Shown here piece by piece: positions 53,642 through 63,300 of a stretch of DNA of 64,000 bases. The position numbers and the translations under genes are program-made. The DNA lies in the NCBI GenBank assembly GCA_017416065.1, contig JAFQDM010000030.1, forward strand, positions 1 to 64,000, read 5' to 3'. Within the stretch, counting starts at the first letter, position 1, and each line of letters begins with the position of its first letter. Origin of the DNA: Ruminococcus sp. GTDB lineage: Bacteria; Bacillota; Clostridia; Oscillospirales; Acutalibacteraceae. The notes under the pieces are model-generated. The model saw only the letters and a list, made by a program, of their open reading frames with translations. It was not told the DNA's origin and did not search any database.

Positions 53642-55366
53642 TCAAACAAGCTCCTGAACGATTCCGGCAATGTACTTCTGAATTTTTGTAGCATCACCAA
53701 CCGTAAGTCGGTTATCACCCGTTACCTCGCCTGCCGCTTTCTGAATGTCATTAAGCTCTATAATAGAAGCTACGTATTTCTGAATGGTCGTAGCATCGGC
53801 AACGCTTATCTTGCCGTCACCGTTTGCATCACCCTGAACGTAAACGTGTACGTCAAAGGAGGTTGTAAAGCCCTCCCAGGTTATGCTCACCGACTTGGTT
53901 CCGGAAGAAGAGCTGTCAAACTCGCCCAGGGTAAAGTCTTCTGACGTTACGAGCTTTTGTGAGCCGTTGTTATAGTTAACCTCCAACTGCATATGCTCAG
54001 GGTTGATGGAGCTTCCCACAGGGCAGTATATGACCTCAAAGGGAGAGATGAGCTTTATGGAGGACGGCACAAGAATAATATCTCCCACGTTCTCCTTCTC
54101 ATAGAGCTTATCTACTCTGATAACCACCGCATCATTGTTAAAGTAGTTGTTTGTTGCGGAAAGATCGCAGATAAAACGTCCGTCTTTATACTCAAAGCCG
54201 TAGATCTCCATTCCTGCCGAGTCTACCTCTTCAGGAGTAAAAACATCGGTTGCAATGAGCATCTCCTCGTCAAAGTGGACCACACTTCTGTTGGTATTGT
54301 AGAACAGGTCCTCTCCGTCTGTAGACAGTCTGCCGTACAGATTCCAGTATTTGTTCCACCTTGTCCTCATTCTGTAAAGCTCCTCGTTACCCTCAGCAGA
54401 ATATTTATTGATAGTGCAACGGGTGCTGTCAATGTAATACAGTTCTCCGTGGAGAAGCTGAAACGGAGAATACGAACGCCTCCAGAAGTAATTGTCATAG
54501 GTGGTGTCCTGAGGAGAAGTGTTGTAGTCCGAAGCGGTATGTCCGTTCTCAAAAAGCTCTGAATCGCCGTTATACAAAGCCTCTGTAGAAAGCAGGAAGT
54601 TGTCGTGATACACCTCGCCTGCAAGGCCTATAACGTCGTCCCAGGTAACGTCTACGTGGTAGGGAACGTCATCTATATAGACAATATTCCAGGAATGCTT
54701 AAGCTCATCAGAAGAACACACTTCACTGCGTATGCCTACCTTCTCAAGCAGATAAATATAGGCATTCGTGTAGCCTTCGCAAACTGCATAACCCTCAACA
54801 AGGGCACCGTAAATATCAAATTTATTGTTATGCTCAAGCTTTTTGTCGTAATTGCATACAAGTGCCAACCTGTCGTGCAAAAGAAGAGCCTTCTCTGCCT
54901 CAGTAAGGTGTTCTGCCGCAATAATATCCTCTGTCAGTTCTTTTGCAACCGCCTCACACTGAGCATACATTTTGTCGGCTTCTTCTTTTGTATAAAGATA
55001 CTGCACGTTCATCTGAGTCAGCTTGTCGTCAATTATGGTAAATCCTACAGAGCCCACGTGGAACACATCAGTAATGCCCTTGCACAAATAATACGCAATG
55101 GCAGTATACAGGTCCTCCTCCATAGGGAGGTTGTAATCTCCTATAAATATGTCTTCATTGAATGCCATAACCTCTGATACGATATACTCTTTAAAGGCAT
55201 CAATATCCTCAACGTATTCTTCTACAATGCCTATATCGTAGCCTACAGAAGCAAGCGCGCTGTCCTTTGTGCGATGTACGGCATCCTCAGCAGCGCTGAT
55301 CTGTGCCGGACAAACCATAACAGTCACCAGTGCAAGCAACAAAGCTATTATACCTTTTACTTTCAT
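53642..55366 (-). CDS. Secreted transglutaminase-like protein with Ig-like domain and dockerin
   Basis: 574 residues. A signal peptide spans about 1-25. A transglutaminase-like cysteine domain follows (about 155-250): GYAVCEGYTNAYIYLL (Cys196), LKHSWNIVYIDDVPYHVDVTWDD (His224, Asp239). The middle part (about 260-420) resembles a beta-propeller or DUF5050-like region (LLHGELYYIDSTRCTINK). Next is an Ig-like Big_3-type domain (about 425-505), then a C-terminal dockerin (GDANGDGKISVADAT and a weaker VTGDNRLTVGDAT). It could act as a protease or crosslinker of cell-surface peptides. No convincing promoter was seen upstream. Confidence 0.88.
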   Translation of the reverse strand: MKVKGIIALLLALVTVMVCPAQISAAEDAVHRTKDSALASVGYDIGIVEEYVEDIDAFKEYIVSEVMAFNEDIFIGDYNLPMEEDLYTAIAYYLCKGITDVFHVGSVGFTIIDDKLTQMNVQYLYTKEEADKMYAQCEAVAKELTEDIIAAEHLTEAEKALLLHDRLALVCNYDKKLEHNNKFDIYGALVEGYAVCEGYTNAYIYLLEKVGIRSEVCSSDELKHSWNIVYIDDVPYHVDVTWDDVIGLAGEVYHDNFLLSTEALYNGDSELFENGHTASDYNTSPQDTTYDNYFWRRSYSPFQLLHGELYYIDSTRCTINKYSAEGNEELYRMRTRWNKYWNLYGRLSTDGEDLFYNTNRSVVHFDEEMLIATDVFTPEEVDSAGMEIYGFEYKDGRFICDLSATNNYFNNDAVVIRVDKLYEKENVGDIILVPSSIKLISPFEVIYCPVGSSINPEHMQLEVNYNNGSQKLVTSEDFTLGEFDSSSSGTKSVSITWEGFTTSFDVHVYVQGDANGDGKISVADATTIQKYVASIIELNDIQKAAGEVTGDNRLTVGDATKIQKYIAGIVQELV

Positions 55367-55562
55367 CAATGCACCAAATCCTGTCTTTGTTTAATCTAAA
55401 AAACAAAATTCTTATACATTGTTATTGTATCATAAAGCGGTCCGTTTTGCACTTACTCAGATTGCTGAAAAATAATCGTATTAGTTGTGCATTTCGAACA
55501 AAGTTCCTTTTATTTATTCCCGTTTGCCATTGTCAATTTCTGCACATACAATTTCTGACCAT

Positions 55563-55597
55563 ATAGAAACTCCCTGCCGTATTTTGGCAGGGAGTTG
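55563..55597 (-). terminator. Terminator of the tandem giant-protein operon
   Basis: AACTCCCTGCC pairs with GGCAGGGAGTT around an 8-base loop. On the minus strand the tail is TTTCTATATG. Confidence 0.75.
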
Positions 55598-55615
55598 ACT
55601 TGTATATCCGTATTT

Positions 55616-58600
55616 TTAATCCTTTGTTGCCTCAAGCACGTCAGAGTAAACTGTCACAACCGAACCCTCGGCATTCCTGTACTGAACGTAAGCACGGGCT
55701 ACCCAGGTCTGCCCGGATGAAACATTAGACTTAGTCCAGGTGTAAGTATTCACGGGAATAAGATTTGCACCTGAGGGACTTCTGTCGTAAACATTTGCGT
55801 CAGCAGAGCCTGCCACAAAGGTATCTTCGTTGTAGTTGCTCTTGTTAACTGCAACAAGTCCAGCCTTAACAAAGGTATATGCCTCAGGGCAGTACCAGCT
55901 GTAGGTAAACACGTTCTTGCCGGAAACAGAAACCGTATCAATAGAATCCATGCTTACAAGAATCTGATAATCTATCTCCTCATCCTCTGCCACAAACACG
56001 GCTGTAAGCGTTGTGTCTGAAGTGGGGAAAAAGCTGTACTGCGTGTTGTAGCTTTTAACGTTACCCGCGGCATCCGTCCAGTATGCAAACTTCTGTCCTG
56101 CAGGAGCTGCATCTGCTAAGACAGTCACCTGATTGTTAGCCGGGAAGGTGCCCGAGCCTGTGCCGCCGATTACTGTAACCTTAACAGGCACTATAACCTT
56201 TGTCCATTTTGCAACAACAGTCACATCCTGACCGTTTGCAACAGCTGAGCGAATCTCTTCCTCTGTCATGCTCCAGCCCGCAAAATCAAATCCTACCTGT
56301 GTGGGTGCCTGGGGGAATATTATTTCATCCGTTGAGCAGTAGTACTGAGAATCAAGGATACGATTTGCTTTATCGTTCTTAAAGATAACCATCTGCACAC
56401 CCTCAAGCTCCGTCACAAACATTGCCTTTAAGAAGTCATTTCCTGAAGCTGTAAATGAATACACAAGACTCGTGGAAGCAATAACTCCCGTAACGGGATT
56501 GATCCAACCTATAAAGTCTGCTCCTGCAGTAGCATTTGCCTCAACGGTAACCGTTGCCCCGATTGGAGTTTTGGAGTTCACATACGCATAGCCCTGAGGT
56601 CTGGGAGCGCCTCCGTTTACTGATATCGTAAACCCTGTACCTCCGCTTACGTATACGTTCAAGGTGCCGTGTGTCTTAACATACAAGGGCTTAATGGTTA
56701 CGTCCTGAAATATGTTCTCAATATCAGAAGACCAGCCCGTAAACGCATATCCGCTTCTTTCAGCCGGCTCGGGAGCCTGTGCATTCTGTCCCGGAGCCAC
56801 CCTCTGCTCAGAGAGGACCTTGCCGCTGTAATCAAGGAAGGTAACGAAATACTCCAAAGGAGTTTTTGTTGCCGTGAGGGTTCCCTCCTGAATGTTCAGA
56901 GTAAAGGTCACATCTGTCTTTCTGTCAAGGGTAATACTCTGATTAAACTGCGGCCACTCCATAGAGAAATCCTCGTTTGCTGCCTTGAATTCGTACTCAC
57001 CCGCCTCAAGAGTAAGGGTCTTTGAGAAGGTGCCGTCTTCGTTTTCTTCAAGAACATCCGTTGTTCCCCACTCATTAAAGCTTCCGCGTATGTAGCAGGT
57101 ATCGGGAACATAGAGGACCCTCAGATAATTTGTCATCTTATTGTAGATGAAGGTGTACTGACCGCCTGCCGCAAGAAGCACGCCGTTGTTTCCTTCTTCA
57201 TACATAAGTATCCCCTGAGCATCCGTTCTCTCTGTTGTGTTGTTAATTTCTCCGTTGTAACCATACCAGGAGTTACCTCCCAGGATTTTAAATTCATATC
57301 TGCCTTTTTCAAGCTCCATTGTGGTTGAGACAACGTTTTCCTCCACAACAGTCATATTGGGGGTTGCGTTCCAATTGTTGAACTCTCCCACCAGAGTAAC
57401 CGTTGAAACAGAGCCTACCTGCACCGCCTCACCGCTTGTGAGCATTGTGCCCAGAACCTCTATCTCGTTTATGAGTATCAGCTTGCCCTGAGAGCCTGCC
57501 ACCGCAAACTTTAAATATCTTGCATTAACGGGAGAAGAGCTTTTATCCAGAGTGACCCAATAAGCAGACGTCTGCTGTGCATCGGGCGGAATATATCCAA
57601 AATAATCATAAGAGATTCCGTCGTCAGAATAGTAAACGTTTATATAATCAAAGGTGGTTGCTCCTGCGGCGTTATCTCCCACAAAATGATTGATCCTGAT
57701 GCCCGTGACCTCTGCTTCTCCGCCTAAATCAAGGGTTGCAATGCCTCTGTTTGCATTGTTTGGATTTATGTTACCCGTGGTCTGATCTCCTGAATTGTAG
57801 AAGCCGAACCAGGAGGAGTTGTTTGCACCATATTGGAAGATCTGAGTTGCCTTGCCGTCTGTAAGGTCCGCCGTAAAGGGAGAAGACGGATATATGGGAG
57901 AAACGTACTCCTTGCCCAAAGCAATATTCTGAGCAGAAGAGGTGTGTTCATTTCCCAATATCTTGATCTCATTGAGAAGTGTAAGCTGACCCTCAGAGGC
58001 AACCTCAAGCTTTATGTACCGTGCAAGCGCCGATGCCTCTGAAATACTTGCCCAGCAGGAGCCTGCACTGCAAGCATCAAAGCTGAGACTGCCTGCTGTA
58101 TAGTAATTCGTTTTGTCAACAGAAACAGAAATCTTTACGCCTTTTGGAGCGCCTACTGTGTATCCGCTTAGAGTCTCTGCCCCGTCACCTATGTAAAAAT
58201 GCATATAAAGCTCGCTTATATCGTATCTTGCCCCTAAATCTAAGATTACGGTGCCGACTCCGTCGGTCGTGTTACAATTTACATCCCGGGAGTCGTTCAC
58301 AAAACCGAACCACTTACCCTCAAGATCAGTTTCTGCCACTGCATCCGTAAGGGAAGCTGTCAGGTTCAAGCCGCCTGCCGGCTCAACCGTCACATCGGCA
58401 TAGGATGTAATATCCACGGGCACAACCTCGGGGACCTCTTCAGCCTCAAGGTCAGAGAAGGATATGTTTGCCGCAACAGAGATTCCCGTGGAATAGGATT
58501 GAGGACTGATTCCAGCAAAGTTTATCTTCTGCCCGACCTCTGCCTCGTTAAGCTGACACCAATTGTAAATACTTGCGCTGTCCTGCGTGTTGTAATGCAC

Positions 58601-60301
58601 AGCAAAGAGCACCTCGTCACTTGCAAGCTCAACGTTTGAGGACTCGTCTGCCTTGCCCGTACCGTTCCATTTTTCTGTCACAACCCAGGCGTTGTTGGAA
58701 TTATCCCACTTACCCTTCACGTTCAAGGTCAGGTGGACGTTGGAATTGGATGCTGTAAGCAGTCCCCCGTTAAACGCTGAGGTAAACAATGCCGCACTGC
58801 CTGCGGTTACCGCCTCGTTTCGCTGATACATAGCCACAGAGCTCTTTGGCATAAACTTTGCAAAGGCCGCAGGCTCTACATCTGTACCTGAGTTAAGGGC
58901 TGTTGCGCCCGAAAGCTTTATTCTGTCGCCTGCCTGAAGAGAGGAAAGAAGCTTGTAATTCTTTGAACTTCCTTCAATTGCACCGTCCGAAATGCCGCTT
59001 TCCCAATCGTGAGCCGAAATCAGAAACTCGTCTGCCTCAAGCTGTATGGATGCTGTGTTTACCCCTGTTCCGGTCGTGACGGATTTTACCACGTTGAACC
59101 TCTGGGTCTCGTCCCATTTAAACACAACGTTCACGGTAAACGCAATATTGGCATTACTTACCGTAATAAGTCCGTTATTCCAGGTAGGAGAAAACAAAAC
59201 ACAATCTCCGGAAACTATCTTTCTGTTTCTGCCTTTGATCTCAATGCCTTCGTTGTTGTAGGCAATGGTGTTGGAGCCTGTGGCCTCAAGGAGAGCCTTG
59301 AGGATTGCCTCCATGGCGCCAAGCTCCTCTGCAGTCGCCGAATCTGATGCTAAAAGCGCCAGAGCATCCTTGTAAGCCTTGCGGATCTCAAGGATCTTTG
59401 CTTCCGTGTAATTGCGATGAGATATCTTAAGGGTTGAGTCCGCCACTGCCTGAAGGCTCTCTCTTGCAACTGCCGTGCCTGAGGGCTCGTAGCCGTTGAA
59501 GCCGTAGGTCTTGACTATAGTGGGGTAGTCCTTATAGCAGATATCCGCATCGTAGGGACCGTACTTCACACCGTTGTACGTAAAGTAGTGCTTGTCCGTA
59601 TACTGATACATACCGTACTGAGTGCTGTATGTATCACCGTATTTGCTGTAGCCTGCATCGTATGTACCGTCGCCTGCGTAATGAGCGATCCAGCCCTCGT
59701 ATGTAGAGGGGAGCTTTGAGTTCACAACCCAGCTCTGAGTAAGCCAGGACTTCATACTGTAAAGCCCCATCAGATAGCCCTCTGCAACAAAGGCATCAAT
59801 AAAAGTATTAATGATGCCAAGTGCCGTATCCGTAGGCAGATCGGCCTGGGACTTATCTTCATAGTCAAAATAGAAGGGATACTCCAGCTTATAGCCCTTG
59901 AGCCATTCCTTGCACTTGGCAATATCCTCCTGCACGGCTGCCTGCGTTGTGGCATACGAGTAAAAATATGCACCTACGTCCAGCCCTGCGGCTTTTGCCT
60001 GAGTATAAAAGCTGTCAAAGCAAGTATCTCTTTCCGTCATTTTAGAGGTACCCAGGCGCAGGATAATATAATCATATCCCATAGCGGCAATAGCGGTGAA
60101 GTTCACCGCGTCCTTCTGCCAGCTTGAAAGATCAAGCCCCTCGCAGTAGATCTTGCCGTCACCTGTAAATCCGCCGTCATAGCCTCTGTCATAACCATTC
60201 TGAGCTGCAGCATTGGGCGCAAGCATCAGAACGTTGACACAAGTCATAAGAACGAGTACTGCCAGAAAGGCAGCCATACTTTTTATAGAAATTCTTTTCA
60301 T
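55616..60301 (-). CDS. Giant secreted protein with GH25 lysozyme domain, F5/8C-like, glycogen-binding-like and InlB-type modules
   Basis: 1561 residues. A signal peptide spans about 1-34. The GH25 domain (about 50-260) has CEGLDLSSWQK and YPFYFDYEDKSQ with the expected Asp and Asp-x-Glu. A short helical FIVAR-like part follows (about 285-340). Two repeats of about 130 residues come next (LFSPTWNNGLITVSNANIAFTV..., LFTSAFNGGLLTASNSNVHLTL...). Then come two discoidin-like modules (ADLTDG...WFGF...LDLG...RYLKF...LINEIEVLG), two AMPK/CBM48-like modules (LVGEFNNWNATPNMT, YIRGSFNEWGTTD) and InlB B-type repeats (GYAFTGWSSDI, GFDFAGWSMTE). A unique C-terminal domain of about 130 residues closes the protein. 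It probably cuts peptidoglycan while bound to glycans. The start at 60301 follows AAGGAG by 9 bases. Confidence 0.88.
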   Translation of the reverse strand: MKRISIKSMAAFLAVLVLMTCVNVLMLAPNAAAQNGYDRGYDGGFTGDGKIYCEGLDLSSWQKDAVNFTAIAAMGYDYIILRLGTSKMTERDTCFDSFYTQAKAAGLDVGAYFYSYATTQAAVQEDIAKCKEWLKGYKLEYPFYFDYEDKSQADLPTDTALGIINTFIDAFVAEGYLMGLYSMKSWLTQSWVVNSKLPSTYEGWIAHYAGDGTYDAGYSKYGDTYSTQYGMYQYTDKHYFTYNGVKYGPYDADICYKDYPTIVKTYGFNGYEPSGTAVARESLQAVADSTLKISHRNYTEAKILEIRKAYKDALALLASDSATAEELGAMEAILKALLEATGSNTIAYNNEGIEIKGRNRKIVSGDCVLFSPTWNNGLITVSNANIAFTVNVVFKWDETQRFNVVKSVTTGTGVNTASIQLEADEFLISAHDWESGISDGAIEGSSKNYKLLSSLQAGDRIKLSGATALNSGTDVEPAAFAKFMPKSSVAMYQRNEAVTAGSAALFTSAFNGGLLTASNSNVHLTLNVKGKWDNSNNAWVVTEKWNGTGKADESSNVELASDEVLFAVHYNTQDSASIYNWCQLNEAEVGQKINFAGISPQSYSTGISVAANISFSDLEAEEVPEVVPVDITSYADVTVEPAGGLNLTASLTDAVAETDLEGKWFGFVNDSRDVNCNTTDGVGTVILDLGARYDISELYMHFYIGDGAETLSGYTVGAPKGVKISVSVDKTNYYTAGSLSFDACSAGSCWASISEASALARYIKLEVASEGQLTLLNEIKILGNEHTSSAQNIALGKEYVSPIYPSSPFTADLTDGKATQIFQYGANNSSWFGFYNSGDQTTGNINPNNANRGIATLDLGGEAEVTGIRINHFVGDNAAGATTFDYINVYYSDDGISYDYFGYIPPDAQQTSAYWVTLDKSSSPVNARYLKFAVAGSQGKLILINEIEVLGTMLTSGEAVQVGSVSTVTLVGEFNNWNATPNMTVVEENVVSTTMELEKGRYEFKILGGNSWYGYNGEINNTTERTDAQGILMYEEGNNGVLLAAGGQYTFIYNKMTNYLRVLYVPDTCYIRGSFNEWGTTDVLEENEDGTFSKTLTLEAGEYEFKAANEDFSMEWPQFNQSITLDRKTDVTFTLNIQEGTLTATKTPLEYFVTFLDYSGKVLSEQRVAPGQNAQAPEPAERSGYAFTGWSSDIENIFQDVTIKPLYVKTHGTLNVYVSGGTGFTISVNGGAPRPQGYAYVNSKTPIGATVTVEANATAGADFIGWINPVTGVIASTSLVYSFTASGNDFLKAMFVTELEGVQMVIFKNDKANRILDSQYYCSTDEIIFPQAPTQVGFDFAGWSMTEEEIRSAVANGQDVTVVAKWTKVIVPVKVTVIGGTGSGTFPANNQVTVLADAAPAGQKFAYWTDAAGNVKSYNTQYSFFPTSDTTLTAVFVAEDEEIDYQILVSMDSIDTVSVSGKNVFTYSWYCPEAYTFVKAGLVAVNKSNYNEDTFVAGSADANVYDRSPSGANLIPVNTYTWTKSNVSSGQTWVARAYVQYRNAEGSVVTVYSDVLEATKD

Positions 60302-60317
60302 GCCTTTCATCTCCTTC

Positions 60318-63300
60318 TTACTCCTTTGTAGCTTCAACAATATCTGAGTATACCGTCACTACGGCGCCCTCTGCATTTCTGTACTGAACATAGGCCTTTG
60401 CACACCAGGTCTGACCCGATGTAACGTTGGATTTAGTCCATGTAAAGGTATTCACGGGCCTGATGTTTTCGCCTGACGGACCTCTGTCGTAAACATTTCC
60501 GTCAGCAGAACCTGCCGTAAAGGTCTCTTCGTTGTAATTATCCTTATTTACGGCAACTATTCCTGCGTCCACAAAGGTGTATGTGTCGGGACAATACCAA
60601 CTGTAACCGAATATATTCTTGTCTGCAATCGTGGTAGTGTCAATATAATCAAGTGACACAAGTATCTGATAGTCTATTTCTGCATCCTCTGCAACAAACA
60701 CTGCTGTAAGGACAGTATCTGCGGCAGGGAAAAAGCTGTACTGCTCGCTGTAGCTCTTTATATTACCCTGTGCATCTGTCCAGTAGGCAAATTTCTGCCC
60801 TGCAGGCGCCGTATCTGCTAAAACGGTTACCTGGTTGTTTGCAGGGAATGTGCCCGAGCCCGTACCGCCGATTACAGTAACTTTAACGGGTATGATGACC
60901 TTTGTCCATTTTGCAACAACGGTCACGTCCTGACCATTTGCAACAGCAGATCGTATCTCTGCTTCCGTCATACTCCAGCCTGCAAAGTCAAAGCCTACCT
61001 GTGTGGGTTCTGCAGGGAACGAGATCTCGTCCGTCTGAGCATAGTACTGAGAATCCAGAATTCGGTTTGCCTTGTCGTTCTTGAAGGTCACCATCTGAAC
61101 TCCCTCGATCTTTGCAGAAAACAAGGCCTTAAAGAAATCGTTACCGGAGGCGGTGAAGGTATAGGACGTATCTTCTGAGACCACAACCCCGGTAATGGGA
61201 TTGATCCATCCCATAAAGCCGTCCTCTGATGTTGTGAGAGCTTTAACTGTGACCGTTGCGCCTATGGGAGCCTTGGAATTCAGGTAACTGTGCCCCTGAG
61301 GCCTGGGGGTGCTGCCGTTTACGGAAATTGTAAAGCCTGCGCCTCCGGCCATATCCACCTTCAGAGTTCCGTGGGTGGGGGTATACAGCGCCTTTACGGT
61401 TATATCCTGCGTAACCTCTGCAAAGCTTTTGTTCCAGCCTGCAAAGGCATACAGCTCCCTTGAGGGTGCCTCAGGTGCCGTTGCCCCTTCTCCCCTCTTT
61501 ACAAGCTGAGTGCTCAGCACCCTGCCGTCATAATCGGTAAACGTAACCACAAACTCATTGATACACTCAGAGGTTGTAAGAGTATTTGCAAAAATATCCA
61601 GAGTAAAGGTAACGTCTGTTTTTCTCTCAAGAGTTATACTGCTGTTAAACTCAGGCCACTGCTTTGAGTAATCCTCGTTAGCCGCCTTAAACTCGTAAGT
61701 GCCCGCTTCAAGGGTAAGTGTCTTTGAGAAGGTTCCGTCTGCATTCTCCGTGAGTACATCCTCGGTTCCCCAATCGTTAAAGCTTCCGCGTATGTAGAAG
61801 GTATCGGGTGTGTGCAGGACCTTCAGCATCTTTGTCTGGGTATTAAAGAGGAAGGTATACACTCCGCCTGTGGCATCAAGGGTACAGTTTGAGGCATCTT
61901 CCGTCATCTCCCAACCGATGTCAGAGGTGGTGGTCGTGGTATTCTCAATGGTACCGTTGTTTCCGAGCCAGGTGCTTCCGTCAAGAATTTTGAACTCGTA
62001 TGTGCCTGCTTCAAGGTCTACAGAGTAAGAAACCGTATCCCCCTCTGTCCTCGTCATATTCGGAGTTGCGTTCCAGCCGCTGAAATCTCCCGTAACCGCA
62101 ACGGAAGACATTGAGCCCGGCTCCTCGGATTCCGTGCTTGTAAGCATTGTTCCGGAAACCTTGATCTCGTTAAGCAAAGCAAGCTCACCGCCGTTTACTC
62201 CAAAGGCGTATTTTATATATCGTGCATAAACCGCCTCAGCAGGAGTAAATTCCAGCCAGTAAGGAGCTGTAGCCGTAGGATCAGAGTTCACATACCCTGC
62301 ATAGTCAAAGACCTCTCCATCGCCGGAGATATACACGTTCACATAAGCAGGTTGTACTGCACCTGCATCGTTTGCCCCTGCAAACAGATGAATTTTTGTG
62401 CCCGTGATCTCTGCCTGTCCACCCAGGTCGATGGTAACTATGCCCTTGTCGCCCGTGGTGTTTCCTGTTGCAACGTCACCTGTGTTTTTAAAGCCAAACC
62501 AGGAGCTGTTGTTGACCCCGTATTGAAAAACGGCAGAAGCGGTGCCGTCTGTAAGGTCTGCCGTAAAGGGAGAATCTGCAAACCCGGGCGCCGTGTAGGT
62601 CTTCTCCAGAGCAATGTTATTGTCCCCTTCATACATATGGGGCTCGCCGTAAACCTGAATTTCGTTGAGAAGTGTCCATCTGCCCTGAGTTTCCACTTCA
62701 AGTCTTACGTATCTGCCTACGGCATCCATCTCAGCAAGCTGTGCCCAGAAAGGCTCTGTGCCTCCCTCAGGAATTACCAGGGTGCCTGCCTTTGCATAAG
62801 TGCCGCCATCTATTGAAACATATACGGTTGCAAGGGCGGGAGCGTAGATCTCCTCCTCGTTTTCTCCTGCAAAGAAGTGTGCCTGCAGATCCGTAATTTT
62901 ATATCTTGCACCCAGGTCAAGGGTTACACGACCCACCCCATCCTCGGTGTTGCACTCGTCATACACATCCTCGCTGAGGAAGCCAAACCATTTGCCCTCC
63001 CCAAGCTCGGTGTCTGCCACTCCGTCTGTAAGGCTTGCGGTATATTTATCTCCTGCCGAGGTTGCAAGCTGCTCGGCGCCCAGAGCAATATTATGCTTAC
63101 CCTGGGCTTCTGTGCCGTAAATTTCCACTTCGTTGAGCATATTCCACGTGTATCCGTCGGCATTGTTATATACGTAAAAACGCACGTATCTGCCTGTTTT
63201 GGCTTCTTCAAGGGAATACTCTGCCCAGTAGGATTGGCTTGAAGTTTTCTGCACGGACAGATTGCCAAGATACGCAAAATCCGTTCCGTTGTCAGATATC

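Noticed and set aside
60302..60340. The two giant genes as one gene split by a frameshift
   Set aside because: The downstream gene has its own AAGGAG, signal peptide and full GH25 domain, and the upstream one ends with the same complete C-terminal domain.
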